A stretch of DNA of 64,000 bases. Origin: Methylotuvimicrobium buryatense 5G (lineage in GTDB: Bacteria > Pseudomonadota > Gammaproteobacteria > Methylococcales > Methylomonadaceae). The position numbers and the translations under genes were made by a program. The notes under the pieces are model-generated. The model did not search any database and was not told the origin of the DNA. It saw only the letters and a program-made list of their open reading frames with translations. Below, in pieces: positions 7,742-15,138 of this stretch; within the stretch, counting starts at the first letter, position 1, and the number at the start of each line of letters is the position of its first letter. The stretch is taken from assembly GCF_000341735.1 (NCBI RefSeq), contig NZ_KB455575.1, positions 252,582 through 316,581 of the forward strand, given 5' to 3'.

Positions 7742-10708
7742 ATGATGGTCACCTTCATTTGCGAATGCGAGAAAAAAGCGCTGAACCGCACTCGCCGCGT
7801 CCTCGACGCCTTCGCCAACCGCATCGGCAGCCGCACCTGGCAAACCGTGATCACCGAGGAAGGCTTACAAGCGGTGAAAAAGCTACTGAGAAAAAGCGCG
7901 ACCAAGAATACGGCTGTGGCGTGTCATTGGATACGGAGTAGGAGCCGGAGCGAGTTGCAGTGGGTTGTGGGTAACCAATATAAATTCAATGACCAAGGCA
8001 TTGTACCGGTCAATTACACCAATCAGCTTAATGTATTAAAGATGGATGAATTAGACGTGAATATTGAAGAATATTTTGCAAATACGAAAAAACAACCCTT
8101 GGCTCAACATCTTTTCGCTGTCGGTTATGTTGCTTACAAACTTTGTTTGCAATTAACAAATAATGAAACCATGGCCAAAACCGCATTTATTACGGGTTGC
8201 TGGCATGATATGGGCAAAGTGGATGATGTGTTTGCTGACTGGTTGATCAAGGAGTTAAAAAAGAAAGGTATTCTTAATCAGGAAGTGCCAGAGAGCGGTC
8301 AACATGTCGATAGTAAAGCGAAGAATTATCCGCGCCACAATGAAATCTCACTACTGTTATTTTATCTTCTCAACAAACAAACGTTTGCCAATTCCCAATC
8401 GAAAAAATACACCGAACACGCCATCTATTGGCATCATGATAAATGGTTTCGAGGGGTAGAGAAAAATGGCGACTATATCAGCTTTAGCCTAGATATGGTC
8501 TACAACAAAATGATTGAAAAGGTTGGAGTCGATAAATTCAACACGTTATTGCAATTAGTCAGAACATTGACCCAGCAAATCAATATTATCGCAGAGAATT
8601 ATTCCGAAGATGACAACCTGCTAATAAATCACGCAAACTCAAATATTGATGAGGATAAGTTAGCTGAGATAGAGGATGCACATTTGCCGAAATATAAAAA
8701 ATACACGACAAAACTTAACGTCGAGGCATATCAAGATAATATTCTAGAGAATGCTAAATGCAATATAGTTCGTACTGTCGTTGTCACTGCCGACAGGTTG
8801 GTGTCTTCTTTGAGTGCCGATCAGCTTACAGCGCATTTGGAAGAACAAACACTAGATGCAGTAGCTGAAACAGCATTGCTAAATGATCGTGGATTAACGG
8901 TGGCAATTTCCCATTGTTTAGAACAGTTTAATATTAAATATCCCGATAGTGACCGTAATAAACAACAAACTCAAGCTGCACTTGAATTATCCGATGATGA
9001 AGTCATGATTGGTGTACTTAAAGGCCCGGCAGGTTGTGGTAAAACCAAAATAGCATTGGAATGGGCTGTAAACACTTATGCGCGTAAAATTATTTGGGTT
9101 TGTCCTAGAGTGCAGGTGTGCCAAGGGATGCTAACCGACCTGACAAGCAAGGAATATTTGCCTGAAACTAAAATCGAAATTTGTACCGGTGAATTTAAAA
9201 CCTTGTATCAATACGGCAAGTCAATTACCACACCAGACAATCAGGAGTTTTCGGGCGACATTGTTATCACCACCATCGACCAAATACTCAATACCATAAC
9301 TACCCATCGCAAAGTCACCGGATTGGTGCAATATATGAACGCCCATGTCGTGTTTGATGAGTATCACGAATACATTAATATGCCGGGTTTCAATCTATTG
9401 TTTGCCGAATTGGTTGCCTGTAAACGACTCCAAGAACGGAAAAATAATTGCTTGCTTGTTTCCGCTACCCCGAATCCCTATTTTGTCAAAGAACTGTTGG
9501 GACTCAACCAGGATGATATGGTTGGCATAGAGAGTTTTAATCGAAGCCAATACAAAATTGAATTTGTTCCTCCTTTTGATGAAGGCGATGAAGCCAATAA
9601 TCCGCTGTATCAAACCCAGCCGGACAATACCTTTATTATCAGTAACACAGCCATAACCGCGCAAAGAGGTTTTATCAGAAACCAGGCTAAGGAAAAGGCT
9701 TTACTGTTCCATTCTAAGTACAAAAAACTGGATAAAGAAGTATTGTTTAAAAAAGTTTTTGAAACCTTCAAATATCGAGGCACAAAAGACTATGCTGTGT
9801 TACGCGCCGGCCCCATCGTTCAGGCATCGTTGAATATCAGTTGCGACCGGATGATGACGGAAATAACCCACGCTGAAAACTGGCTGCAGCGTTTAGGGCG
9901 ACTTGATCGTTTTGGTGAAAACTCTGATCCTAATGTTTATATAACTGCAGTTCCCGAAAGTTTGGCCAATGGCAAACAAAGTGGTGCCTGCGCTCGCTTT
10001 TTAAATCAATCCAATTGTTTGCAAAGCACGAAAGCATGGCATAGCTTCTTAGTCGATAAAATTACGGAAAAGCCAATAATGTCCATTGCAGAGATTTATC
10101 AAATTTATCAGGATTTTTATGACGATCCAGTCGTACAAAAAGCTGTTGAACAAGACATGTTAGCGGCATTGAAAAAAAGCGTCGATCTCATCAATGCCAA
10201 AATCATGGATCCGGTTGCATTTCCTAACAAAAATAAAACCAAAGTTGATAAACCCAAAATCAAGAAAAACTCATTGCGTGGTGAAAATCGTTTCGTGCAA
10301 ATGGCCGTGTGGAATATTGGTAATGGCAAAGAGGAGTTTCCCAATGAATATGCTTATGATGAAGCGGATACCCAAGGCCATTTGACCCTTGAGGTAAAAA
10401 CGATATGTGGCAACGATGACAGTGAGAAAGACTTATTGGCCTTCATGACTAAAAAACATCACAACATCAATGATAATGCCGAAAAATATGGTGTTACAGA
10501 TCGAACTAAATATAAAGATAAAATATACCTGAGTAGCTCTAAAGTATCTGAAACTCCTATTTATTTAAGCTATATCCCAGCCGACTTAAAGCAATTGGAA
10601 ACTCGGCCACACCCTTATGCCATCTATTATGCAGTGGGCAAATTTCAGCCCATAGGCGCGCTTTCTCGTGATCAAATCACTACATTTAATGAGCTTGCAC
10701 TTGAATAA
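7742..10708 (+). CDS. cas3: Cas2-Cas3 fusion nuclease/helicase, type I-F
   Basis: The fusion provides Cas2 for adaptation and Cas3 for target destruction. Residues 1-78 are the Cas2 domain (ECEKKALNRTRRVLDAFA, TAVACHWIR). An HD nuclease follows, with His123, WHDMGK at 154-159 and RHNE near 198. The helicase has Walker A (GPAGCGKT), a DEYHE box, LLVSATP, and the motif VI-like QRLGRLDR. At 988 residues it is somewhat short for I-F Cas3. The start has GGAGAT 6 bases upstream. GC drops sharply at about position 7975, at the Cas2/Cas3 boundary. A gap of 66 bases with an AAGGAG site precedes cas7fv. Confidence 0.95.
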   Translation: MMVTFICECEKKALNRTRRVLDAFANRIGSRTWQTVITEEGLQAVKKLLRKSATKNTAVACHWIRSRSRSELQWVVGNQYKFNDQGIVPVNYTNQLNVLKMDELDVNIEEYFANTKKQPLAQHLFAVGYVAYKLCLQLTNNETMAKTAFITGCWHDMGKVDDVFADWLIKELKKKGILNQEVPESGQHVDSKAKNYPRHNEISLLLFYLLNKQTFANSQSKKYTEHAIYWHHDKWFRGVEKNGDYISFSLDMVYNKMIEKVGVDKFNTLLQLVRTLTQQINIIAENYSEDDNLLINHANSNIDEDKLAEIEDAHLPKYKKYTTKLNVEAYQDNILENAKCNIVRTVVVTADRLVSSLSADQLTAHLEEQTLDAVAETALLNDRGLTVAISHCLEQFNIKYPDSDRNKQQTQAALELSDDEVMIGVLKGPAGCGKTKIALEWAVNTYARKIIWVCPRVQVCQGMLTDLTSKEYLPETKIEICTGEFKTLYQYGKSITTPDNQEFSGDIVITTIDQILNTITTHRKVTGLVQYMNAHVVFDEYHEYINMPGFNLLFAELVACKRLQERKNNCLLVSATPNPYFVKELLGLNQDDMVGIESFNRSQYKIEFVPPFDEGDEANNPLYQTQPDNTFIISNTAITAQRGFIRNQAKEKALLFHSKYKKLDKEVLFKKVFETFKYRGTKDYAVLRAGPIVQASLNISCDRMMTEITHAENWLQRLGRLDRFGENSDPNVYITAVPESLANGKQSGACARFLNQSNCLQSTKAWHSFLVDKITEKPIMSIAEIYQIYQDFYDDPVVQKAVEQDMLAALKKSVDLINAKIMDPVAFPNKNKTKVDKPKIKKNSLRGENRFVQMAVWNIGNGKEEFPNEYAYDEADTQGHLTLEVKTICGNDDSEKDLLAFMTKKHHNINDNAEKYGVTDRTKYKDKIYLSSSKVSETPIYLSYIPADLKQLETRPHPYAIYYAVGKFQPIGALSRDQITTFNELALE

Positions 10709-10774
10709 GAGAGTATAGATTATTTTTTAAAAATTAATTAATTTATCAACCACCTTAAAGATAAGGAGAAAATC

Positions 10775-11767
10775 ATGGAAAAAGTAACAGGTATCAAAAG
10801 CGTCGATTTTAAAATTAAGGCGTTAGGGTACGGCGTAGTCAACTGGAACGGATCTCCAAATTTAACAATTATCGATGATGGGAAATACAAAAACGTAACA
10901 AATCACAGTATGCCTAAACTACGAGGCTACTCAAATATAAAAGAATATGATGATAACGGAGTAGGCAAATTTTATCATCACCCGGAAGCCGTAGATTTTT
11001 CAAAGGTTCAGTTATATATCAGTCAAAATTGTATCCGCCATCATTTATTTAGAGGAGAACCATATAATCTGAATTCACCAAAATTGATAACAGACACAAT
11101 CGACTTGCTTTGTTCTCTAACTGGTCTAATTCGCGGCTATGTCATTCCAAAAAATGAAAATAAACGTACCAGTCCCTTGTTAATTACTGACTTTGTTGAC
11201 CAATTGAGAAATGGCAACTACGAACAAATGGGGCGATCAGGCAGCAAGGAAAAAGGAGAGACAAAATCAGGCAAGGATGCCAGTAATGCGTTATTTTCCA
11301 AAACAACATTCGGTGAAACAAAATATGAGGCATATGGTTCTATCAGCATAGAATTATTGCAGTTTATTCCGCTTTGTGCGGATTTCGGGAGACAAGCAAT
11401 GATCGTCAACAATGACCAGGAGGGGCAAGGTGTCGCTGAAAAATTGGAAGCTTATATCCAATCACTGAGCGGTAATAAAGACGTTAAAGCGACTTACCAT
11501 CATAACTACGTCAGAAAAGGAGCTATTTTTGACGAGGGTGAACAAGGCGTACTGCTAAATGATGCGGCTTGTGATGTTTTGGTGAATCAAACTTTGGAAC
11601 TAATAGAAAATCTGAGCATTCGCCAGGCTAAAGGGTATATGTATGTTGACTCGGTTAAAGTCGATTACAACAGTGGAACAGGAAAAGACATGATGCGTAT
11701 CAAACAGGGTGGCGATACCATAGATAAAAAAACTGACTCGTATGCGGTTTACTATGAGGGAAGATAA
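10775..11767 (+). CDS. cas7fv: Cas7fv, backbone subunit of the type I-F2 (I-Fv) Cascade
   Basis: In the minimal I-F2 complex, Cas7fv polymerises along the crRNA spacer to form the backbone. The 330-residue length and the opening (KSVDFKIKALGYGVVNWNGS) fit the Cas7fv family. A GRSGSKEKGETKSGKDASNA segment around residues 150-170 may be the flexible thumb-like loop. Identification is helped by position directly after cas2-3 and before cas5fv and cas6f, the same order as in the Shewanella putrefaciens I-Fv locus. The gene is AT-rich relative to the flanking chromosome. It is followed 3 bases later by cas5fv. Confidence 0.85.
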   Translation: MEKVTGIKSVDFKIKALGYGVVNWNGSPNLTIIDDGKYKNVTNHSMPKLRGYSNIKEYDDNGVGKFYHHPEAVDFSKVQLYISQNCIRHHLFRGEPYNLNSPKLITDTIDLLCSLTGLIRGYVIPKNENKRTSPLLITDFVDQLRNGNYEQMGRSGSKEKGETKSGKDASNALFSKTTFGETKYEAYGSISIELLQFIPLCADFGRQAMIVNNDQEGQGVAEKLEAYIQSLSGNKDVKATYHHNYVRKGAIFDEGEQGVLLNDAACDVLVNQTLELIENLSIRQAKGYMYVDSVKVDYNSGTGKDMMRIKQGGDTIDKKTDSYAVYYEGR

Positions 11768-11770
11768 ATT

Positions 11771-13006
11771 ATGCGCATTTCAATTGAATTTGATTCTTGC
11801 TGGCAAACCGGATTTTTAGGCGATGATTTAAAAAAACCGATTATTCATAGTAAAAATGCTAATAAACATGACTTAAAAGGTTATAAGCAAAAATTTGTTG
11901 CAACATCAAAAGAAAGGGGTGAAAAACCAACGCCTATTACAAAAAATACTGTGCTAGGAATTTTGTGCCGCTTAGTGGGTGATCAAAGAAAACTTTATCA
12001 AGCAAGAAACAGCGAGAACTATTATTTTGCAGACATTGAGCCACAAGTTTCTTTTTCGCTAAGCCGTATTAATCAAACATCGCAGGAACTGATATATTTG
12101 ACCAATAAATCGGATGACCGTTGTGCGCAATCAACTTTCTTGGGCGTATTATCTTCCGATAATCCTTGGTTTTTTTCAGACGTCTCCTCCAAACTCTGGT
12201 CGGTGTTGTTTTTAAACAAAGAACAGTTGCTTGATTTTATTTTGAATAATGAAGTTGAAAATACGGAAGTAGATTGTTCTCCAAAAAACTTGATCTCCAG
12301 AATTGAAGATATTTCCAACATAAAAGTGGAAACAGGTTCTGTGTTAATGACTAAGAAGAGGCTGATTTTTGATAAAACTAAAGAAATTGAAAAAAAGGAA
12401 AACCTCTTAGAAACGACTCTTGAAAAGGCAAAAGTCAAATCACCTAATTCGCAAAGCCAAATTGTTAAGCACGAAATCAAAATAAAAGAAATCAACGAGG
12501 AAATTCTTCAATTGAAGGAAGCATTTTTACAAATTGAAGTTGATGCTGAGATAAATGAACAGGATTTAAAAATTGCCAATGTCATTAGATATCTAACAAA
12601 CAAATTCCCGGGCAATGAGTATTTGACTAACGATGTTATTTATCCGTTAAGCTTATATGCAGCGGCTTTATATATACAAGCCGAACGATTATCAAAAATT
12701 CGTAATGATTTAGAATTTTTAAAGGATAAAAAAGGCGAAATTTATATTCAAGGCTTTTCCAAAAGAGGTTTTAATGGTATTCGTGACTGGTTAAATCGGA
12801 TGGCAGGAGGAAGAAAAAAAGCCGTAGGAACGCCTTGTATTGTCCAAAAGCAATCGGGGGTATTAGATATAAACATTAATGTAAGCAGAGAAAGAGCCGA
12901 ACAAATTAGAAATGACATTGAAAATGCCGGAGTATCGAGCTTTTATCTTGGTAAAAAAGGGTTGGCTTATGTGGCTCGTATTGACCCTAGGGAGGTAAAA
13001 TCCTAA
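11771..13006 (+). CDS. cas5fv: Cas5fv, crRNA 5'-end and PAM-recognition subunit of type I-F2 Cascade
   Basis: In I-F2 systems Cas5fv caps the crRNA 5' handle and replaces the missing large subunit (Cas8f) in PAM recognition. The N-terminus (MRISIEFDSCWQTGF) and the NTVLGILCRLVGDQRKL segment fit the family. Residues about 194-275 form a strongly charged, heptad-like helical stretch (KTKEIEKKEN...EEILQLKEAF) that I read as a coiled-coil insertion. This helps explain the 411-residue length, which as I recall is longer than the characterised homologue. The stop TAA overlaps the cas6f ATG by one base. Confidence 0.82.
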   Translation: MRISIEFDSCWQTGFLGDDLKKPIIHSKNANKHDLKGYKQKFVATSKERGEKPTPITKNTVLGILCRLVGDQRKLYQARNSENYYFADIEPQVSFSLSRINQTSQELIYLTNKSDDRCAQSTFLGVLSSDNPWFFSDVSSKLWSVLFLNKEQLLDFILNNEVENTEVDCSPKNLISRIEDISNIKVETGSVLMTKKRLIFDKTKEIEKKENLLETTLEKAKVKSPNSQSQIVKHEIKIKEINEEILQLKEAFLQIEVDAEINEQDLKIANVIRYLTNKFPGNEYLTNDVIYPLSLYAAALYIQAERLSKIRNDLEFLKDKKGEIYIQGFSKRGFNGIRDWLNRMAGGRKKAVGTPCIVQKQSGVLDININVSRERAEQIRNDIENAGVSSFYLGKKGLAYVARIDPREVKS

Positions 13007-13557
13007 TGGATTATTTTATTGATATTCAAATAAAACCCGATGCTGAAATTCGGGAAAACGTATTACTCAATAAGGTATACACCAAACTGCACAAAGCATT
13101 ATACGATCTAAAGTCTACAGACATAGGCGTCAGTTTTCCTGAATACAAATTAAAACTGGGTTCTGTGATTCGTATTCATGCTGTGGAAAAGCGACTAGAA
13201 GCGCTGCAGCAAGGCGGATGGTTAGGTGGCTTGATCGGCTATTGTGCAATTTCTCTAGTCCAATCAATACCCGACCAAGTTCAATATCGCACTGTTTCGC
13301 GTATCCAGAGCTCCATGTCACCGGCAAAGCTCAAACGTTTAATCAAGCGTGGGTCTATCCGGGAAAGTGAAATTAAGCAATACAAAGCCAAGATGTTCCA
13401 AAAAGGATTGGACAACCCATTTCTGGAATTAGAAAGTGGTTCTAATGGACATTTGCACAGGCGCTATCTTGCGTTTAGCGAGTTGATGGATAAACCCATG
13501 CAGGGAGAATTTGACCAATTCGGTTTGAGTAAAACAGCAACGATACCGTGGTTCTAA
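13006..13557 (+). CDS. cas6f: Cas6f (Csy4) CRISPR RNA endoribonuclease
   Basis: Cas6f binds the repeat hairpin, cuts the pre-crRNA at its base and stays on the 3' handle. The 183-residue protein places a histidine at position 29 (NKVYTKLHKAL), matching the catalytic His29 of Pseudomonas Csy4. It also has an arginine-rich helix (SPAKLKRLIKRGSIRESEIKQYKAKM) as used for major-groove contacts with the stem. It ends with the family signature FGLSKTATIPWF. The repeat of the downstream array has the expected CTGCC/GGCAG stem. Translation is coupled to cas5fv by TAATG. Confidence 0.94.
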   Translation: MDYFIDIQIKPDAEIRENVLLNKVYTKLHKALYDLKSTDIGVSFPEYKLKLGSVIRIHAVEKRLEALQQGGWLGGLIGYCAISLVQSIPDQVQYRTVSRIQSSMSPAKLKRLIKRGSIRESEIKQYKAKMFQKGLDNPFLELESGSNGHLHRRYLAFSELMDKPMQGEFDQFGLSKTATIPWF

Positions 13558-13604
13558 ATTATCAGTTCTTGTTCCCATGCTTGAGGGTAAGAGTTAAACA
13601 AAGC

Positions 13605-13730
13605 AGCAACCAAAACAACGACCATCGTTATCCATTATTAATCGCTACGGAAAAAACCGATGTAGAACCTAGCATGGCTGCATTCAGTTATTACGGATTG
13701 AGTAATGACTGTTCCGTGCCGCTTTTTTGA
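13605..13730 (+). pseudogene. Relic of a second cas6f 3' end
   Basis: In the frame read here, the last 41 codons before the TGA at 13728 encode SNQNNDHRYPLLI and then FSYYGLSNDCSVPLF. This parallels the end of the intact Cas6f just upstream (SNGHLHRRYLAF...FDQFGLSKTATIPWF). I interpret it as the leftover C-terminus of another Cas6f, either displaced when the present effector genes arrived or the product of partial duplication. No start or upstream coding part remains. The similarity was judged by eye. Confidence 0.55.
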
Positions 13731-13753
13731 AGAATTAACGTATAAATCATTTG

Positions 13754-13784
13754 GATCGACTGTAGCAAATAGCTACAATCGATC
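13754..13784. promoter_or_regulatory. Long inverted repeat upstream of the ParD-like antitoxin gene (putative autoregulatory operator)
   Basis: Two 13-base arms (GATCGACTGTAGC and GCTACAATCGATC, one mismatch) flank AAATA. The repeat ends 27 bases before the antitoxin start. Type II antitoxins usually repress their own promoters through such palindromes, so that is the most likely role. It lacks a T-run and is unlikely to be a terminator. Confidence 0.55.
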
Positions 13785-13811
13785 TGATTAATTTGCTTAA
13801 TGAGGTGCATA

Positions 13812-14228
13812 ATGGCTAAAGCAGCATCGCCGATTCGTTTGCAGAAGGAATTGATGAGTGCGGCGGAATTAGCAGGAAAACGTTTTCATCGGAGCACTGC
13901 CGAGCAAATCGAATATTGGGCTGAAATGGGGCGCAATGTTTCAGTGCTGGTAGACCCGGATGATTTGGCGGCAATCGCAGCCGGCGTGGTAAAACTCGAA
14001 TTGGTTCCGGTATACGGCAAGCCGGTCGATCCGGCTACGGTCTTTCAAACGCTTGAGGACGAACGCGCTGCGGGAAGCTTGGCCCAGCGTGTTACAAACA
14101 GTCCGGCAACCTATCAAGCGTCTATCGATCACCCCGGCTGTCTGGAACAAATCGACAGTACTGGTCGAATCAGGGTCGGCAAGTTTATTGACGGCGAATT
14201 TGTCGAAATCACTAAAACCTTGTCTTAA
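13812..14228 (+). CDS. ParD-like antitoxin of a type II toxin-antitoxin pair
   Basis: The 138-residue protein resembles the ParD_like antitoxin family often paired with zeta-type or ATPase toxins. It has an N-terminal ribbon-helix-helix-like stretch (IRLQKELMSAAELAGKRFHRSTAEQIEYWAEMG, shown in part: SAAELAGKRFHRS) and a C-terminal tail with GRIRVGKFIDGEFVEI. The start at 13812 has a GAGGT site 8 bases upstream. Its TAA overlaps the ATG of the zeta-toxin pseudogene by one base, so the pair was once translationally coupled. It is intact although the partner toxin is destroyed. Confidence 0.78.
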   Translation: MAKAASPIRLQKELMSAAELAGKRFHRSTAEQIEYWAEMGRNVSVLVDPDDLAAIAAGVVKLELVPVYGKPVDPATVFQTLEDERAAGSLAQRVTNSPATYQASIDHPGCLEQIDSTGRIRVGKFIDGEFVEITKTLS

Positions 14229-14979
14229 TGGCCAAGAAACAGCTATGGCTGCTTGCGGGTGGCAATGGAGCCGGGAAAAGCACGTTTTATCATACGCAGC
14301 TGGCAAGGCTCGGCATTCCATTCGTTAATGCCGATATTTTGGCTAACTAACTTTATTCCCTTGCATCGGAAGCGCACAGTTACGATGCGGCAAGGATTGC
14401 CGCGCAACTGCGTTCGCAATTGTTGTCGGAAGGGCGCATTTTGCTTTGAAACCGTATTCTCACACTCCTCGAAGATCGATTTTGTCGCCCAAGCAAAAGC
14501 ATTGGGCTACAAAATTATTTTGGTCTTAATCCATTTAGATAACGTATCGCTCAATCAAGCGAGGATTTACCAGCGGGTCAGCGAAGGAGGGCATTCCGTT
14601 CCCGACGAAAAAGTACGAAGCCGAGTACCCAGGTTGTTAAAGCTTATTAAGCAAACCTTACCGCTATGCGATCAATGCGGCTACTCACTTAACGCGGGAT
14701 AGTTTAAGGTTAATCCGTTCGTGGTGAGCCTGTCGAACCATGAGCGGATTAACCTTCCCCCTTCGACAGGGCTATCCTGAGCGCAGCCGAAGGGCTTAGG
14801 GCGAACGGTTAATTCTTAGTGCTTTTGTCCCTCTTTAAGTGGGAAGCCATCAATGCTATCTGTTGGATAATTCCCGTGCGGACAACCCGTTTAAACAAGT
14901 TGCAATTGTTCGGAACGGGAAAGCCAATTTAAAGCTGAACTCAATTCCGGAATGGACAAAGGAGTTATTGGCGCATTAA
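14228..14979 (+). pseudogene. Zeta-toxin family kinase, inactivated three ways
   Basis: Zeta toxins phosphorylate UDP-sugar cell-wall precursors. The start is well preserved: MAKKQLWLLAGGNGAGKSTF with an intact P-loop, then FVNADILAN. An in-frame TAA follows at 14348-14350. After it the reading continues (ASEAHSYDAARIAAQLRSQL) to a frameshift near 14444-14447, then FCFETVFSHSSKIDFV and RIYQRVSEGGHSVPDEKVRSR resume. At 14679 a 170-base MITE interrupts the frame. Removing it and one target copy restores LPLCDQ-CYLLDNS and runs to the natural end at 14979. The toxin cannot be functional. Confidence 0.88.
14679..14848. mobile_element. MITE-A inserted in the zeta-toxin gene, with an 8-base target duplication
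   Basis: The element is 170 bases with imperfect terminal inverted repeats GGCTACTCACTTAACGCGGG and GGCTTCCCACTTAAAGAGGG. The interior carries the TTCGACAGG...CCTGAGCGCAGCCGAAGGG motif common in dispersed proteobacterial repeats. It is flanked on both sides by ATCAATGC, an 8-base target-site duplication. Precise excision restores the toxin reading frame. A second copy in inverted orientation lies at 60060-60230. It contains no gene, so it must move using a transposase encoded elsewhere. Confidence 0.9.
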
Positions 14980-15138
14980 TTGCTTTATACTGAAAATTAA
15001 GCGATTAGACCCAAAAATTTTAGGTTCTTTAACAATATAGAAAAATCAAATAGTTATAAAGCAACGAAAAATAATGGTTAAAACGGTTATTTGCGGATAA
15101 GTAGCTGTTGCCATTATTTTTTTGCGCTTTATACTACA
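14980..15138 (+). promoter_or_regulatory. CRISPR leader of the type I-F2 array
   Basis: An AT-rich stretch immediately before the first repeat. It contains GGTTCTTTAACAATATAG, a motif typical of type I-E/I-F leaders, followed by further A/T-rich sequence. It should hold the pre-crRNA promoter and the IHF/Cas1-Cas2 integration signals, so the end at 15139 is the newest side of the array. Confidence 0.75.

Noticed and set aside
6966-7745. A 259-codon open frame on the plus strand, overlapping both cas1 and cas2-3 by ATGA
   Set aside because: It lies exactly opposite vapBC, which has clear PIN and AbrB motifs. The plus-strand translation shows no family features and is taken as a shadow; the ATGA overlaps are noted in the VapBC finding.
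13548-13604. Open frame starting inside the last codons of cas6f
   Set aside because: Only its later part resembles a Cas6f end. There is no ribosome site, so it is reported as a relic and not a gene.
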